Shown: positions 42,821 through 52,287, counted from the stretch's first letter. The stretch is DNA of 64,000 nt from Cyclobacteriaceae bacterium (GCA_028285685.1 JANQOR010000039.1:50064-114063); one strand, 5' to 3'. Program-made: numbers and translations. Notes: generated by a model not told the origin, from the letters alone.

Positions 42821-45283
42821 ATGTCTGACGGTGTCATTCAAATAGCGAAGAATTGGTTTAAGGAAAGGAATTGGAAGCCGTTCTCATTTCAGATTGAGAC
42901 CTGGGAAGCCTACCTTGCTGGAAAAGGCGGTCTGCTAAACGCCCCTACAGGATCAGGGAAAACATATGCACTTTGGATTCCCTGTGTTCTGGAATTTCTA
43001 AAAGAGAATAGACCGCATGAAGTGAGGCCTGAGGTGCAGGTCCTATGGGTAACCCCATTGAGAGCTCTGGCGAAGGATATCCGAAGTGCCATGCAAGATT
43101 TTTGTGACGACCTGGACGTAAGATGGAACGTAGGGCTCAGAACTGGAGACACAACAACCTCCGAACGTCAAAAACAGAAGAAATCAGCACCACAGGCATT
43201 AGTTATAACTCCTGAGAGCCTTCATATTCTCTTGAGTCAAAGTGACTACCCTAATTATTTGAAAAACATCAAGAGCATCATTGTTGATGAGTGGCATGAA
43301 TTGATTGGGACTAAACGAGGCGTTGCGACGGAGCTGGCAATTTCAAGAATTAAGAAACTTACGAATAGCACGGTAAAAATCTGGGGCATATCGGCTACCA
43401 TTGGAAATTTGCCACAAGCCAAGCGCGTACTTTTAGGAGAAGACTATTACAAGAATGCGGTTTCTGTTCACTCAAATGTTGACAAGAAAATTTCAGTAGA
43501 GTCCGTTCTTCCTGAAGATATAGTTGACTTTCCATGGGCTGGACATTTGGGCACCAAGCTGCTCGATAAGGTAGTTCCCATCATTAAGAAGAGCGAAACC
43601 ACTTTGCTCTTTACTAATACGCGATCACAAACGGAGCTTTGGTACCAAGCGGTGCTAAAAGAGGCACCGGAATTGGCAGGTGTCATCGCCATGCATCATG
43701 GTTCAATGGATCATAATATAAGGGGATGGGTAGAAGATGCCTTGCATGAAGGAAAACTAAAATGTGTAGTTTGTACCTCTAGCCTTGATCTTGGAGTAGA
43801 TTTCAGACCAGTGGACACAGTAATTCAAATTGGCGGACCAAAGGGCGTTTCCAGGTTTCAACAAAGAGCGGGCCGAAGCGGACATCGACCCGGCGAGGAG
43901 AGTAAAATTCATTTTGTCCCCACGAATACGTTGGAATTGATTGAGGGAGCGGCCTTACGAGATGCAGTAGCTGCTGGAAAATTTGAACAAAGGAAACCGT
44001 TGGAAAAATGCCTTGATGTTCTCGTGCAATACCTGGTCACTCTATCCGTCAGTGGTGGATTTCGACCACTTGAGATTTTGGAAGAAATCAAGGGAACCTA
44101 TTGCTACAGGTTGCTGACTTCGTCGGAATGGAATTGGGCGTTGGAATTCATTACGACTGGCGGCAGTTCACTCGGAGAATACGATGAGTTTGCCCGTGTC
44201 TACAATGATGACGGTATTTACAAAATAATCAATAATCGAACCGCTCAACGCCACAAATTGTCCATTGGAACAATCGTTGGTGATCCCGCACTTAGTGTCA
44301 AGTTCCTCTCGGGTGGACACCTGGGAACTGTGGAAGAAAGCTTCATTTCTCGACTAAACCCTGGAGATACTTTCTGGTTTGCAGGACAGAACCTTGAGTT
44401 TGCAATGATCAAGGACATGACGGTAATGGTCAAAAAATCAAAGAGAAAAAGCGGCTTAACTCCTCAATGGGGTGGAGGACGCCTTCCACTTTCGTCTTTG
44501 TTGGCTGATCAAATAAGAAACAAACTGGAACTAGCAAAAAATGGCATCTATGAAGACGTTGAATTGATAGCTATCAAACCCATTCTCGATCTTCAGACTA
44601 AGTGGTCTATCATACCGGATAAGAACACGTTGCTCATCGAAAAGGTCGAGACTGAAATGGGAAATCACTTGTTCTTCTATCCATTCCAGGGAATGTTTGT
44701 TCATGAAGTACTAGCCAGCTTAGTTGCCTATAGGATGAGCAAACTTCAGAAGATCACATTTTCTATTTCCATGAATGACTATGGCTTTGAACTTCTTTCA
44801 GATCGGGACATTGCCATCGAAGAAGCACTGGAACTGGATCTTTTCTCAGAAGAAAACCTCATGGACGACATCAATCAGTCCATCAATAAAACTGAAATGG
44901 CTCAGAGAAAATTTAGGGATGTTGCTACTATTGCCGGCCTGATTTTTCAGGGTTATCCGGGCAAGAATGTAAATGCTAGACATTTGCAGGCAAACTCGGG
45001 CATCCTGTTCAGAGTCTTTCAAACATATGACGAGGACAATCTCCTGATCAAGCAGTCCATGGACGAAGTGATGACTTTACAGCTGGAGCAGTCCAGGTTG
45101 ATGGAAGCACTTCGACAAATCAACTCACAGAAGATTGTTCTACAGGAAACAGCTAAACCAACTCCTTTTGCCTTCCCGATTCTTGTGTCGGTTCTCAGGA
45201 GAGAGAACCTCAGTTCGGAGCAGATCACAGATAGGCTGATAAAAATGCAACTTCAGCTCGAACGATCTCTTGGGGAAGCTTAA
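42821..45283 (+). CDS. Ligase-associated DNA damage response DEXH-box helicase (Lhr-like)
   Basis: An 820-residue superfamily 2 helicase. Walker A is APTGSGKT at residues 41-48 and motif II is DEWH (VDEWHEL). Motif III is SATIG, and motif VI is QRAGRSGHRPGE. The C-terminal Lhr-type region follows. A GTG 27 bases upstream is in frame, but it lies inside the hppA terminator, so the ATG at 42821 is the start. In many bacteria this helicase is clustered with an ATP-dependent DNA ligase, an MBL-fold exonuclease and PdeM as a repair module. Here PdeM follows two genes later, but no ligase or exonuclease is in the window. Confidence 0.92.
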   Translation: MSDGVIQIAKNWFKERNWKPFSFQIETWEAYLAGKGGLLNAPTGSGKTYALWIPCVLEFLKENRPHEVRPEVQVLWVTPLRALAKDIRSAMQDFCDDLDVRWNVGLRTGDTTTSERQKQKKSAPQALVITPESLHILLSQSDYPNYLKNIKSIIVDEWHELIGTKRGVATELAISRIKKLTNSTVKIWGISATIGNLPQAKRVLLGEDYYKNAVSVHSNVDKKISVESVLPEDIVDFPWAGHLGTKLLDKVVPIIKKSETTLLFTNTRSQTELWYQAVLKEAPELAGVIAMHHGSMDHNIRGWVEDALHEGKLKCVVCTSSLDLGVDFRPVDTVIQIGGPKGVSRFQQRAGRSGHRPGEESKIHFVPTNTLELIEGAALRDAVAAGKFEQRKPLEKCLDVLVQYLVTLSVSGGFRPLEILEEIKGTYCYRLLTSSEWNWALEFITTGGSSLGEYDEFARVYNDDGIYKIINNRTAQRHKLSIGTIVGDPALSVKFLSGGHLGTVEESFISRLNPGDTFWFAGQNLEFAMIKDMTVMVKKSKRKSGLTPQWGGGRLPLSSLLADQIRNKLELAKNGIYEDVELIAIKPILDLQTKWSIIPDKNTLLIEKVETEMGNHLFFYPFQGMFVHEVLASLVAYRMSKLQKITFSISMNDYGFELLSDRDIAIEEALELDLFSEENLMDDINQSINKTEMAQRKFRDVATIAGLIFQGYPGKNVNARHLQANSGILFRVFQTYDEDNLLIKQSMDEVMTLQLEQSRLMEALRQINSQKIVLQETAKPTPFAFPILVSVLRRENLSSEQITDRLIKMQLQLERSLGEA

Positions 45284-45292
45284 TTTTATAGG

Positions 45293-45727
45293 ATGAAAAT
45301 TTTACTATTCGTTTTAAGTCTCGGATCTTCATTTGGACTGTTGGGTCAATCTATAGTGGGGAAATGGAAAACCATCGATGATAATAGTAACCAAGCTCGA
45401 TCTGTAGTTGAGATTTATGAGAAGGAAGGAAAATTTTATGGAAAGGTTTTGAAAACCTATCCGAAACCCGGCGAAGACCCCGATCCCATCTGCGATGAAT
45501 GTGAAGATCATCGGAAGGGACAAAAAATTATTGGGATGGAGATCATAAGCGACATGAAGTATGACTCAAAGAATGAAATTTATAGTAAGGGGGAAATTCT
45601 CGATCCTGAAAATGGTAATATCTATGACTGCCGACTTTGGCTGGATGAAGATGGAAGTCTAAAGGTTAGGGGCTATCTGCTTTTCTTCTATCGAACACAG
45701 ACTTGGTTTCCCTGGGAAGGTGAGTAG
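45293..45727 (+). CDS. DUF2147 domain-containing secreted protein
   Basis: A 144-residue protein with a signal peptide (MKILLFVLSLGSSFGLLGQ) and a DUF2147 beta-barrel-like domain that starts at SIVGKWKTIDD, includes CDECEDHRKGQKIIGMEII and ends in LFFYRTQTWFPWE. It is probably periplasmic, and the family function is unknown. It lies 9 bases after the helicase and overlaps pdeM by 8 bases, so it is part of the same transcript, although a periplasmic protein is an odd companion for a repair pair. Confidence 0.85.
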   Translation: MKILLFVLSLGSSFGLLGQSIVGKWKTIDDNSNQARSVVEIYEKEGKFYGKVLKTYPKPGEDPDPICDECEDHRKGQKIIGMEIISDMKYDSKNEIYSKGEILDPENGNIYDCRLWLDEDGSLKVRGYLLFFYRTQTWFPWEGE

Positions 45728-46349
45728 CTATAAGATTCAAATACACGGTGAAAAACTCTTGCTATTGCCTGAAAAGGGAATTTTTTGGCAAAAGAGGAAT
45801 ACAATAATCATCTCGGATTTACACCTTGGCAAAGCTGGTCATTTCAGAAAGCATGGGATACCAGTTTCAGGCAAGATTCACTATACGGACTTGAAAATCC
45901 TTGAATCTCTTTTACATGAGTACAAGCCTATACGTGTGATTTTATTAGGAGATCTATTTCATAGTCTGAAGAACAAGGAGTGGGACGATTTCCTTCGCTT
46001 TATAAAGGTTTTCGATATGGTGGATTTCACTCTTGTGAAAGGAAATCATGATGTTATAGACGAGTATCCTAACGAGCTGGAAGTAGTAGATTCACTTGAC
46101 CTTAACCCCTTTAATTTTACTCATAAACGAGAAAATTCGAGTTTGTATAACATTTCAGGACATGTTCACCCTGGATTTCGCATTCGGGGCATGGCTAGAG
46201 AGGGACTAACCTTGCCTTGTTTTCATTTTTCCGAAAGCTTTGCGGTTATGCCTGCCTTCGGACAGTTTACAGGAATTAAGAAAATCAGACCGTCAGAGGG
46301 AGATAAAATATTTGGTATCGCCGACGATAATGTCGTTGAGTTAATCTAA
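45720..46349 (+). CDS. pdeM: Ligase-associated DNA damage response endonuclease PdeM
   Basis: This 209-residue calcineurin-like metallophosphoesterase has the metal motifs SDLHLGKAGHFRKHG, LLGDLFHS, KGNHD and a histidine-rich SGHVHPGF. PdeM homologues act as DNA endonucleases or phosphoesterases in the Lhr-ligase repair cluster. The start is GTG at 45720, overlapping the DUF2147 stop; no ATG precedes the conserved SDLHLGKAG motif. It probably acts with the upstream helicase. Confidence 0.9.
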   Translation: MSSYKIQIHGEKLLLLPEKGIFWQKRNTIIISDLHLGKAGHFRKHGIPVSGKIHYTDLKILESLLHEYKPIRVILLGDLFHSLKNKEWDDFLRFIKVFDMVDFTLVKGNHDVIDEYPNELEVVDSLDLNPFNFTHKRENSSLYNISGHVHPGFRIRGMAREGLTLPCFHFSESFAVMPAFGQFTGIKKIRPSEGDKIFGIADDNVVELI

Positions 46350-46441
46350 TAAATGACGTATTTTACAGAAATAACCGCTGATTTTTTACCGTAAAGGGGT
46401 TACAAAATTTGTGTTAAACGTATTTAAAACTGGCTTGGTGT

Positions 46442-46978
46442 ATGAAGGATAGTGATATTCTTGAGCGAATAAGTCGTGGTGATGAGAAAGTTTTAGATCA
46501 CCTGTACAAGAAATACTATCGGATGATGACCAAAGTCGTGCTGTCTAATAGCGGGACTGAGGAAGAGGCGAAAGACATATATCAGGAGACATTGCTCGCT
46601 TTTTGGCAGAAGGCCTCAAGCGGTAATCTAGTGTTGACTTCAAAGATTAGCACATACCTATATAGTATTTGCCTTAATCAATGGAGGAAGGAGTTGGATA
46701 GAAAGAGTCGATTGAGTTCAGAGGAAGTGGATGGTGAAGAGACTCAAGGTCACGATGCGGAAGAACGCTTGAGAATAGTGAAGGAATGCATCGAAGAGCT
46801 GGGAGATGTTTGCAAAGGAGTACTGACGTACTACTATTTTGAGGGGCTAGGGATGCAGGATATCGCAAAAAAGATGAATTTTGCAAACACGGACACAGCA
46901 AAAACGAAGAAGTATAAGTGTAAAAAGAAATTAGATAGTTTAATAAAAAGCAAGTATACCGCCGAAGACTTTTTTTAG
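46442..46978 (+). CDS. ECF-type RNA polymerase sigma factor
   Basis: This 178-residue sigma factor has region 2 (DIYQETLLAFWQKASSG, residues about 42-58) and region 4 (YYFEGLGMQDIAKKMNFANTD, about 139-159). It is followed, three bases later, by a membrane-anchored protein that is probably its anti-sigma factor. The target genes are unknown. It is not closely similar to the sigma factor at 9.8 kb. Confidence 0.9.
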   Translation: MKDSDILERISRGDEKVLDHLYKKYYRMMTKVVLSNSGTEEEAKDIYQETLLAFWQKASSGNLVLTSKISTYLYSICLNQWRKELDRKSRLSSEEVDGEETQGHDAEERLRIVKECIEELGDVCKGVLTYYYFEGLGMQDIAKKMNFANTDTAKTKKYKCKKKLDSLIKSKYTAEDFF

Positions 46979-46981
46979 CTA

Positions 46982-47923
46982 ATGCCACAAGAAAACCAAA
47001 TCGATAGAATCGAACACTACCACTCAGGAAACATGTCTCCTGAGGAAGCCGCTTCATTTGAAAAAGAACTCGCTTCAGATCCCACGCTAAAGGCCGAAAG
47101 TGATTTTCAGTCTGAGATTATTCAAGGGATTAAGGAATATCGCAAGACGCAGCTAAAGGCACGCCTTGATGCTATTGACGTCAGCCCTGGTTGGGTTGAA
47201 TTTGCACAGCAGTCAGCGCTTGTTAAGTCCTTCGGTGGAATTGCGATTGCGACAGCCATTGGATCAGGAGTCTATTTTCTTGCTGATACCAAAGAAGAAA
47301 ATCCTGCCATGCGAGAAATGGCCGATGTTGAGGCCATTGCTGAGATGACTGTCCCTGTTTATGAGGAACCGGTGTTTGAATGGGCCATACAGGAGTATAT
47401 CGCTCCTCAAGGTAAAGAAGTAACGAAAGCGAGGACCATAAAAAATGCTACAGTAGCGGATGAGCAGAGTGAGATAACGCCGGTTGCAACAACTGCGGAG
47501 ACAGAGGCGATAACGAATGCTGTTATTGAAGAGAAACAAGAAGAATCCTTTACTCCAGAATTCAGCGCGCCTGATGCAGGAGATATTTCAGAGAGTTCCG
47601 AGGTGAGTGCTGCTACGTTGGACGATGTACCGGTGGTAAGTAGCACAGAAAGTGATTTGAAGCCAATTGAAGTCGAGACAAGAAATACAAAAAGCTCCAA
47701 GATTAAGTATAAATACTACGATGGTAAGCTATTCCTGAATGGCAACTTTAGTAGTGAGCCTTATGAAATTCTGGAGATAAATAGTGCTACAGGCCGAAGG
47801 ATCTACCTGCTTCACATGAACAAATACTATGAGGTTCGAATCAATGACAAGCTGTCGGAATTGCCTGAGGTGAGGGATGTTAAGCTGATCAGGGAGCTTC
47901 GTTTGATCAAAGCCAACAAGTAG
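46982..47923 (+). CDS. Probable anti-sigma factor, single-pass membrane protein
   Basis: The 313-residue protein has a cytoplasmic N-terminus with the RIEHYHSGNMSPEEAASFEKEL pattern of Bacteroidota anti-sigma factors and one membrane helix near residues 80-100 (FGGIAIATAIGSGVYFLA). An acidic, Thr/Glu-rich periplasmic linker of about 150 residues leads to a small folded C-terminal domain (YKYYDGKLFLNGNFSSEPYEILEINSATGRRIYLL). Position directly after the sigma gene supports the assignment. Confidence 0.75.
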   Translation: MPQENQIDRIEHYHSGNMSPEEAASFEKELASDPTLKAESDFQSEIIQGIKEYRKTQLKARLDAIDVSPGWVEFAQQSALVKSFGGIAIATAIGSGVYFLADTKEENPAMREMADVEAIAEMTVPVYEEPVFEWAIQEYIAPQGKEVTKARTIKNATVADEQSEITPVATTAETEAITNAVIEEKQEESFTPEFSAPDAGDISESSEVSAATLDDVPVVSSTESDLKPIEVETRNTKSSKIKYKYYDGKLFLNGNFSSEPYEILEINSATGRRIYLLHMNKYYEVRINDKLSELPEVRDVKLIRELRLIKANK

Positions 47924-47937
47924 ATTTCCAGAATTTA

Positions 47938-47974
47938 ATCAGGATGCTTTTTTGTCATAACTTTGCATCCTGAT
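47938..47974. promoter_or_regulatory. ftsX promoter flanked by a perfect inverted repeat
   Basis: ATCAGGATGC at 47938-47947 and GCATCCTGAT at 47965-47974 form perfect 10-bp arms. Between them and touching the right arm is TAACTTTG (47958-47965), an exact -7 consensus. The right arm runs into the ftsX ATG at 47973. The repeat could be an operator or, in RNA read from upstream, a hairpin hiding the start codon. Confidence 0.55.
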
Positions 47975-48863
47975 GCAAGAGAAAAAAGCCCGAAAAAAGA
48001 GAAAACTAGGTAGCTATCCGTTTGCCAGTGTAGTTTTTAGTATTACGGTGGCGCTGCTAGTGTTAGGGCTGTTTGGATGGATGGTTCTGCACAGCTCACG
48101 ATTGGGCAACAGAATTCAGGAAAGCATAGAAATTCAGATATACCTGAATAAGGAATTGTCAAGAACTGACATCAACAAAATTCACAGTGTCATTTCCACA
48201 AAGCCATATACGCTGGTAAAAGAAACTCCGCAGGTTGAACTTATTACCAAGGAAGAGGCGGCTGAACAGTTCATAAGAGACACTGGCGAGGACTTTAAGA
48301 ATTTCCTGGGAGACAATCCCCTTCGAGATCTTCTGGCTGTCAAGATAGTTGCAGACTATCAACCTCTAGATAGTTTGACTAAAATAAAGAACGAAATTGA
48401 GGCAATCAGAGGGGTTTTTGAGGTTGACTATGAAGAAAGCTTGGTGGATAGTATCAACACTAACCTTGCAAGAATTGGGGTTATTCTAGTTGGTATTGCG
48501 ATTTTTTCGCTTCTGGTTGTTACCATATTAATCAATAACACAATAAAGCTTGCGCTATTCTCTCAACGGTTCCTTATTCGAAGTATGCAACTGGTGGGTG
48601 CCACCAGTGCCTTTATTCGAAGACCTTTCCTTTTTAGGTCCATCTTTTATGGGTTCCTTGCGGGATTATTCGCTTCAGCCTTGCTCTATGGTTTCACTAT
48701 GTACCTAAATACGCTAATTGAGGGACTTGCAGAACTCCAGGATATGCGTGGTTTTGTGATCCTTTTTGGCCTCATGACTATTATGGGAATTGTGGTTGGT
48801 TATTTCAGCTCCCTTCGAGCCATTAGAAAATATTTAAAAATGTCGCTAGACGAATTGTATTAA
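47973..48863 (+). CDS. ftsX: Cell-division ABC transporter permease FtsX
   Basis: A 296-residue, four-helix permease-like protein. TM1 is near residues 20-40. A periplasmic domain follows (about 45-165), then three C-terminal helices, with LLVVTILINNTIKLALFSQRFLIRSMQLVGAT as the conserved FtsX coupling segment. FtsX works with FtsE to activate peptidoglycan hydrolases at division. No ftsE is adjacent, as is common in Bacteroidota. It begins a coupled run of envelope and tRNA genes. Confidence 0.92.
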   Translation: MQEKKARKKRKLGSYPFASVVFSITVALLVLGLFGWMVLHSSRLGNRIQESIEIQIYLNKELSRTDINKIHSVISTKPYTLVKETPQVELITKEEAAEQFIRDTGEDFKNFLGDNPLRDLLAVKIVADYQPLDSLTKIKNEIEAIRGVFEVDYEESLVDSINTNLARIGVILVGIAIFSLLVVTILINNTIKLALFSQRFLIRSMQLVGATSAFIRRPFLFRSIFYGFLAGLFASALLYGFTMYLNTLIEGLAELQDMRGFVILFGLMTIMGIVVGYFSSLRAIRKYLKMSLDELY

Positions 48864-48866
48864 AAA

Positions 48867-49094
48867 ATGTCAGAAAAAAGAAAGTTAGCGTTCAATAAGT
48901 CTAATTATATGATCATGATTACCGGAGTAGTCGTTCTGGTTATAGGTTTTATTATCATGACGATGGACACCCAACCTTATGGTTTTGGATTTCTTGGACT
49001 CACCTTAGGTCCGATTGTTGTGATGATTGGCTTCCTGATGCAATTCGTTGCAATCATGTATAAACCCAAGACCAATACTGACAAGGATCAATGA
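48867..49094 (+). CDS. DUF3098 domain-containing small membrane protein
   Basis: This 75-residue protein has two transmembrane helices (YMIMITGVVVLVIGFIIM and GLTLGPIVVMIGFLMQFVAI), with the DUF3098 start KLAFNKSNYMIM. It lies 3 bases after ftsX and overlaps uppP by 4 bases. The placement between ftsX and uppP is recurrent in Bacteroidota and suggests an envelope role, but no function is known. Confidence 0.85.
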   Translation: MSEKRKLAFNKSNYMIMITGVVVLVIGFIIMTMDTQPYGFGFLGLTLGPIVVMIGFLMQFVAIMYKPKTNTDKDQ

Positions 49095-49879
49095 CATGGA
49101 TTGAGGCGCTCATTTTGGGCATTATTCAAGGATTGACAGAGTTTCTTCCTGTCAGTAGTAGTGGTCACCTAGAAATAGGTTCTGTTTTGCTAAGGGCTCA
49201 AAGCTCAGACAATTTACTCTTTGCGGTAACCGTACATTTAGCAACAGCCTTGGCCACCATAACAGTCTTTGCAAAAGACATTTCATCATTGATCAGGGAG
49301 ATTGTCAAATTCCAATGGAATGAGTCGACCCAGTTTGCAGTGAAAATTGTATTTTCTATGATCCCGGTTTTTGTGGTAGGTGTATTCTGGAAAGATGAAA
49401 TTGAGTCATTGTTCGTGGGAAACATTGGATTGGTGGGAGGAATGTTGCTAATAACAGGCGTTTTACTTCTTTATGCCCATTTTAAGCGGACTGGAACGAA
49501 AGAGGTTGGATATGTTTCTTCTTTGATAATTGGTGTCGCACAGGCATTTGCGGTTCTTCCAGGTATCTCTAGATCCGGATCAACAATCGCTACTGCGCTA
49601 ATTTTGGGCATAGAAAAATCGAAAGCCGCAAGATTCTCTTTTTTGATGGTCTTGATTCCAATTTTGGGAGCAAGCCTACTTGAGCTCAAAGATTACGCTG
49701 AGAACCCGACGCTCCACGCAATAGAGCCCTCTAGCTTAGTAATTGGATTCGTTGCTGCCTTTGTATCAGGGTTTTTTGCTTGCAAGTGGATGATCTCTAT
49801 TGTCAAAAAAGGTAAGCTGACATTCTTCGCAGTTTACTGCTTTATTGTTGGTCTGATCGCAATCATGGCATCCTTATGA
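49091..49879 (+). CDS. uppP: Undecaprenyl-diphosphatase
   Basis: This 262-residue BacA-type membrane phosphatase recycles undecaprenyl pyrophosphate for cell-wall and glycan synthesis. The two active-site segments are EFLPVSSSGHLEI near residue 17 and PGISRSGSTIATALILGI near residue 157. About eight helices are expected. It is translationally coupled on both sides (ATGA overlaps with DUF3098 and truB). Confidence 0.95.
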   Translation: MTWIEALILGIIQGLTEFLPVSSSGHLEIGSVLLRAQSSDNLLFAVTVHLATALATITVFAKDISSLIREIVKFQWNESTQFAVKIVFSMIPVFVVGVFWKDEIESLFVGNIGLVGGMLLITGVLLLYAHFKRTGTKEVGYVSSLIIGVAQAFAVLPGISRSGSTIATALILGIEKSKAARFSFLMVLIPILGASLLELKDYAENPTLHAIEPSSLVIGFVAAFVSGFFACKWMISIVKKGKLTFFAVYCFIVGLIAIMASL

Positions 49880-50553
49880 TGCAAGACCAATACGAACAAG
49901 GTAAAATCCTACTAATAAACAAACCACTAAACTGGACCTCTTTTGATGTAGTAAAGAAATTGCGCAACATTATTGGGGTAAAAAAAATTGGCCATGCGGG
50001 TACGTTAGATCCTTTGGCCACGGGATTGCTTATCATTGGAACGGGTAAATTCACTAAGAAGCTCAATGAATTGCAGGGCTTGGATAAGACGTATGAAGGT
50101 ATTTTTGAAATAGGAAGAACAACTCCCTCATACGATTTGGAAACAAATTTTGACACAGAGAACGATATTTCAGGAGTTAGCGTACACGATCTTGAAAAAG
50201 CTAAAGAAGCTTTGACCGGAGCAATTTCCCAAATTCCCCCAGCTCACTCTGCCATCAAGGTTGGGGGTGAGCGGGCATATAAAAAAGCAAGAAAAAACCA
50301 GCAAATCAAACTAGAACCACGGGATGTAATAGTTCATGAGTTTTCAATTGATTCACAGCATTTACCAGAAGTGCACTTTCAGGTGAAATGTTCAAAGGGC
50401 ACTTATATTAGGAGTCTCGCCAGAGATTTTGGACAACACGTTGGTGTAGGGGCGTATCTGAAAAAGCTGGTTCGAACCAAAGTTGGGGATTATAGGATAG
50501 AAGATGCGGATGATCTGGACACATTCATAAGGAGATTTGATGGAGGTCATTGA
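49876..50553 (+). CDS. truB: tRNA pseudouridine(55) synthase
   Basis: The 225-residue enzyme makes pseudouridine 55 in the T-loop of tRNAs. The catalytic aspartate is in HAGTLDPLATGLL, preceded by INKPLNWTSFDVV; KCSKGTYIRSLARDFG is the family's C-terminal motif. It is a short form without a PUA domain. It overlaps uppP by 4 bases and ribF by 14. Confidence 0.96.
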   Translation: MMQDQYEQGKILLINKPLNWTSFDVVKKLRNIIGVKKIGHAGTLDPLATGLLIIGTGKFTKKLNELQGLDKTYEGIFEIGRTTPSYDLETNFDTENDISGVSVHDLEKAKEALTGAISQIPPAHSAIKVGGERAYKKARKNQQIKLEPRDVIVHEFSIDSQHLPEVHFQVKCSKGTYIRSLARDFGQHVGVGAYLKKLVRTKVGDYRIEDADDLDTFIRRFDGGH

Positions 50554-51466
50554 TCATATTGAGCAATTTACTAAGAAGCCATATGCAGTTGTTACCATTG
50601 GCACCTTTGACGGTGTGCATTTGGGACATCAGGAAATTCTGAAACAAGTCGTTGGAGACGCTAGGTCTGATGGTGGGACAAGTGTTCTGATAACCTTCTG
50701 GCCACACCCGAGGTTTATCCTCAACAAACAAGGACCGGACTTGAAACTGCTAAGCACTTTTGAAGAAAAGAAGGCATTGCTGGCATCCTTAGGTCTAGAC
50801 TATTTGATCAAGATTCCTTTTACCCCTAAATTTTCCAACCTCTCCCGCGGTGATTTTATACGGACCATCCTCTCCGATCAGATAGGAACTAAGAAACTAT
50901 ACATAGGCTATGATCACCGGTTCGGAAACAACCGAGAAGGGGATATCCACTTTTTAAGAGATCAGGCTGAAGTATACAATTACCAGGTTGTTGAGATTCC
51001 TCGGCAGGATATTGACCACATTGGTATAAGTTCGACAAAAATCAGGGAAGCGCTTCACAACGGAGATATTGAACTCTCCAATTCTCTGCTTGGAAGATGC
51101 TACTCCATCACCGGTCGTGTTATTGAGGGGCAGAAGCTGGGAAGAGAACTGGGCTTTCCGACCGCCAATATTCAAATCGATAAGGATTATAAATTACTTC
51201 CGGGGGATGGCGCTTATGCCATTGAAGCCAATGTCAGCGGGCAAAGGCTAAAGGGCATGTTAAACATTGGTTTCAAGCCAACAGTAAATGGCAGCAAGAG
51301 AACAATTGAAACACATCTCTTTAACTTTGAGGAAAATATTTATAACAGGGAAATCAGAATTGAGTTTGTTCAATCGTTAAGAAAAGAAAGAAAATTCAAT
51401 TCGTTGGATGAGCTCAAGCAGCAACTTCAAAAGGATAAGGATAAGGCAATAGGTATTTTGCAATGA
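50540..51466 (+). CDS. ribF: Bifunctional riboflavin kinase / FAD synthetase
   Basis: A protein of 308 residues. The N-terminal adenylyltransferase carries TIGTFDGVHLGHQ (residues about 20-32) and ISSTKIREAL; the C-terminal kinase carries GRELGFPTANI. It makes FMN and FAD from riboflavin. A TTG one codon earlier is possible, but the ATG at 50540 is preceded by AAGGAG at a good distance, one of the few Shine-Dalgarno-like sites in the window. It overlaps the next gene by 4 bases. Confidence 0.95.
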   Translation: MEVIDHIEQFTKKPYAVVTIGTFDGVHLGHQEILKQVVGDARSDGGTSVLITFWPHPRFILNKQGPDLKLLSTFEEKKALLASLGLDYLIKIPFTPKFSNLSRGDFIRTILSDQIGTKKLYIGYDHRFGNNREGDIHFLRDQAEVYNYQVVEIPRQDIDHIGISSTKIREALHNGDIELSNSLLGRCYSITGRVIEGQKLGRELGFPTANIQIDKDYKLLPGDGAYAIEANVSGQRLKGMLNIGFKPTVNGSKRTIETHLFNFEENIYNREIRIEFVQSLRKERKFNSLDELKQQLQKDKDKAIGILQ

Positions 51467-52284
51467 AGGTTTTAAAATCGATATTTCTATTCATTTTAGT
51501 GCTCGGTACAGTTCTTTTTATTTCATGTGACAAGAATGGTGACCTGCTTGTTTTTTCTGTTGACGATGACATAGAATTAGGTGCAAGAATTGCGGAACAG
51601 ATCGCTAGTGATCCATCCTTTGATATTCTCTCCCCTGAACAATATCCGATCTCATACGCCTACATCCAAAGTATGGTGGATAACATTCTCGTTTCGGAGG
51701 AGATCACATACAAAGAAGAATTCCCCTGGACCATAAGTATCATTAGGGATCCATCAGATGACCCCGTCTTAAATGCATTTGCGACTCCAGGAGGACAGCT
51801 TTATGTGCATACTGGTCTCATATACTTTCTGGACAAAGAAGATGATCTGGCCGGTGTCCTTGGCCATGAGATTGCACATTCGGATCGAAGACATGGTTCG
51901 AAGCAGTTGCAAAGACAGTACGGCATTACTCTTTTGTTGGACATTATTTCTGGCGGCGAGGCATCGAACCTGGAGCGTATTGCTGGACAGATTGCAGGAA
52001 CCGGAGCTTTGTTAGCGTTCAGTCGTGACGCGGAAGCAGAAGCAGACGACTACTCAGTGCGGTATCTGTCTAGCTCAGAATATGCATGCAATGGTGCGGC
52101 AGCTTTTTTCCAAAAGATGCTGGCAAATGAACAGCAGCGGCAGCCAGAATTCCTAAGTACACATCCGAGCCCTGAAAATCGGGTCGAAGACATAAATGCC
52201 AGGGCAACAGAACTAAATTGCGACACAACTATTGATGAAAATTCGGCATTGAGGTATGTCAATTTTCGAAATTCCTTACCATAA
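51463..52284 (+). CDS. M48 family zinc metalloprotease lipoprotein
   Basis: The 273-residue protein has a lipoprotein signal (FILVLGTVLFISC), then an M48 peptidase domain with GHEIAHSDRRHGSKQL holding the HExxH zinc site near residue 137, and the third ligand in EAEADDYSVRYL. It resembles periplasmic M48 proteases such as BepA/LoiP that control outer-membrane assembly. It is coupled to ribF (ATGA) and followed 3 bases later by gldC. Confidence 0.92.
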   Translation: MKVLKSIFLFILVLGTVLFISCDKNGDLLVFSVDDDIELGARIAEQIASDPSFDILSPEQYPISYAYIQSMVDNILVSEEITYKEEFPWTISIIRDPSDDPVLNAFATPGGQLYVHTGLIYFLDKEDDLAGVLGHEIAHSDRRHGSKQLQRQYGITLLLDIISGGEASNLERIAGQIAGTGALLAFSRDAEAEADDYSVRYLSSSEYACNGAAAFFQKMLANEQQRQPEFLSTHPSPENRVEDINARATELNCDTTIDENSALRYVNFRNSLP

Positions 52285-52287
52285 TTC

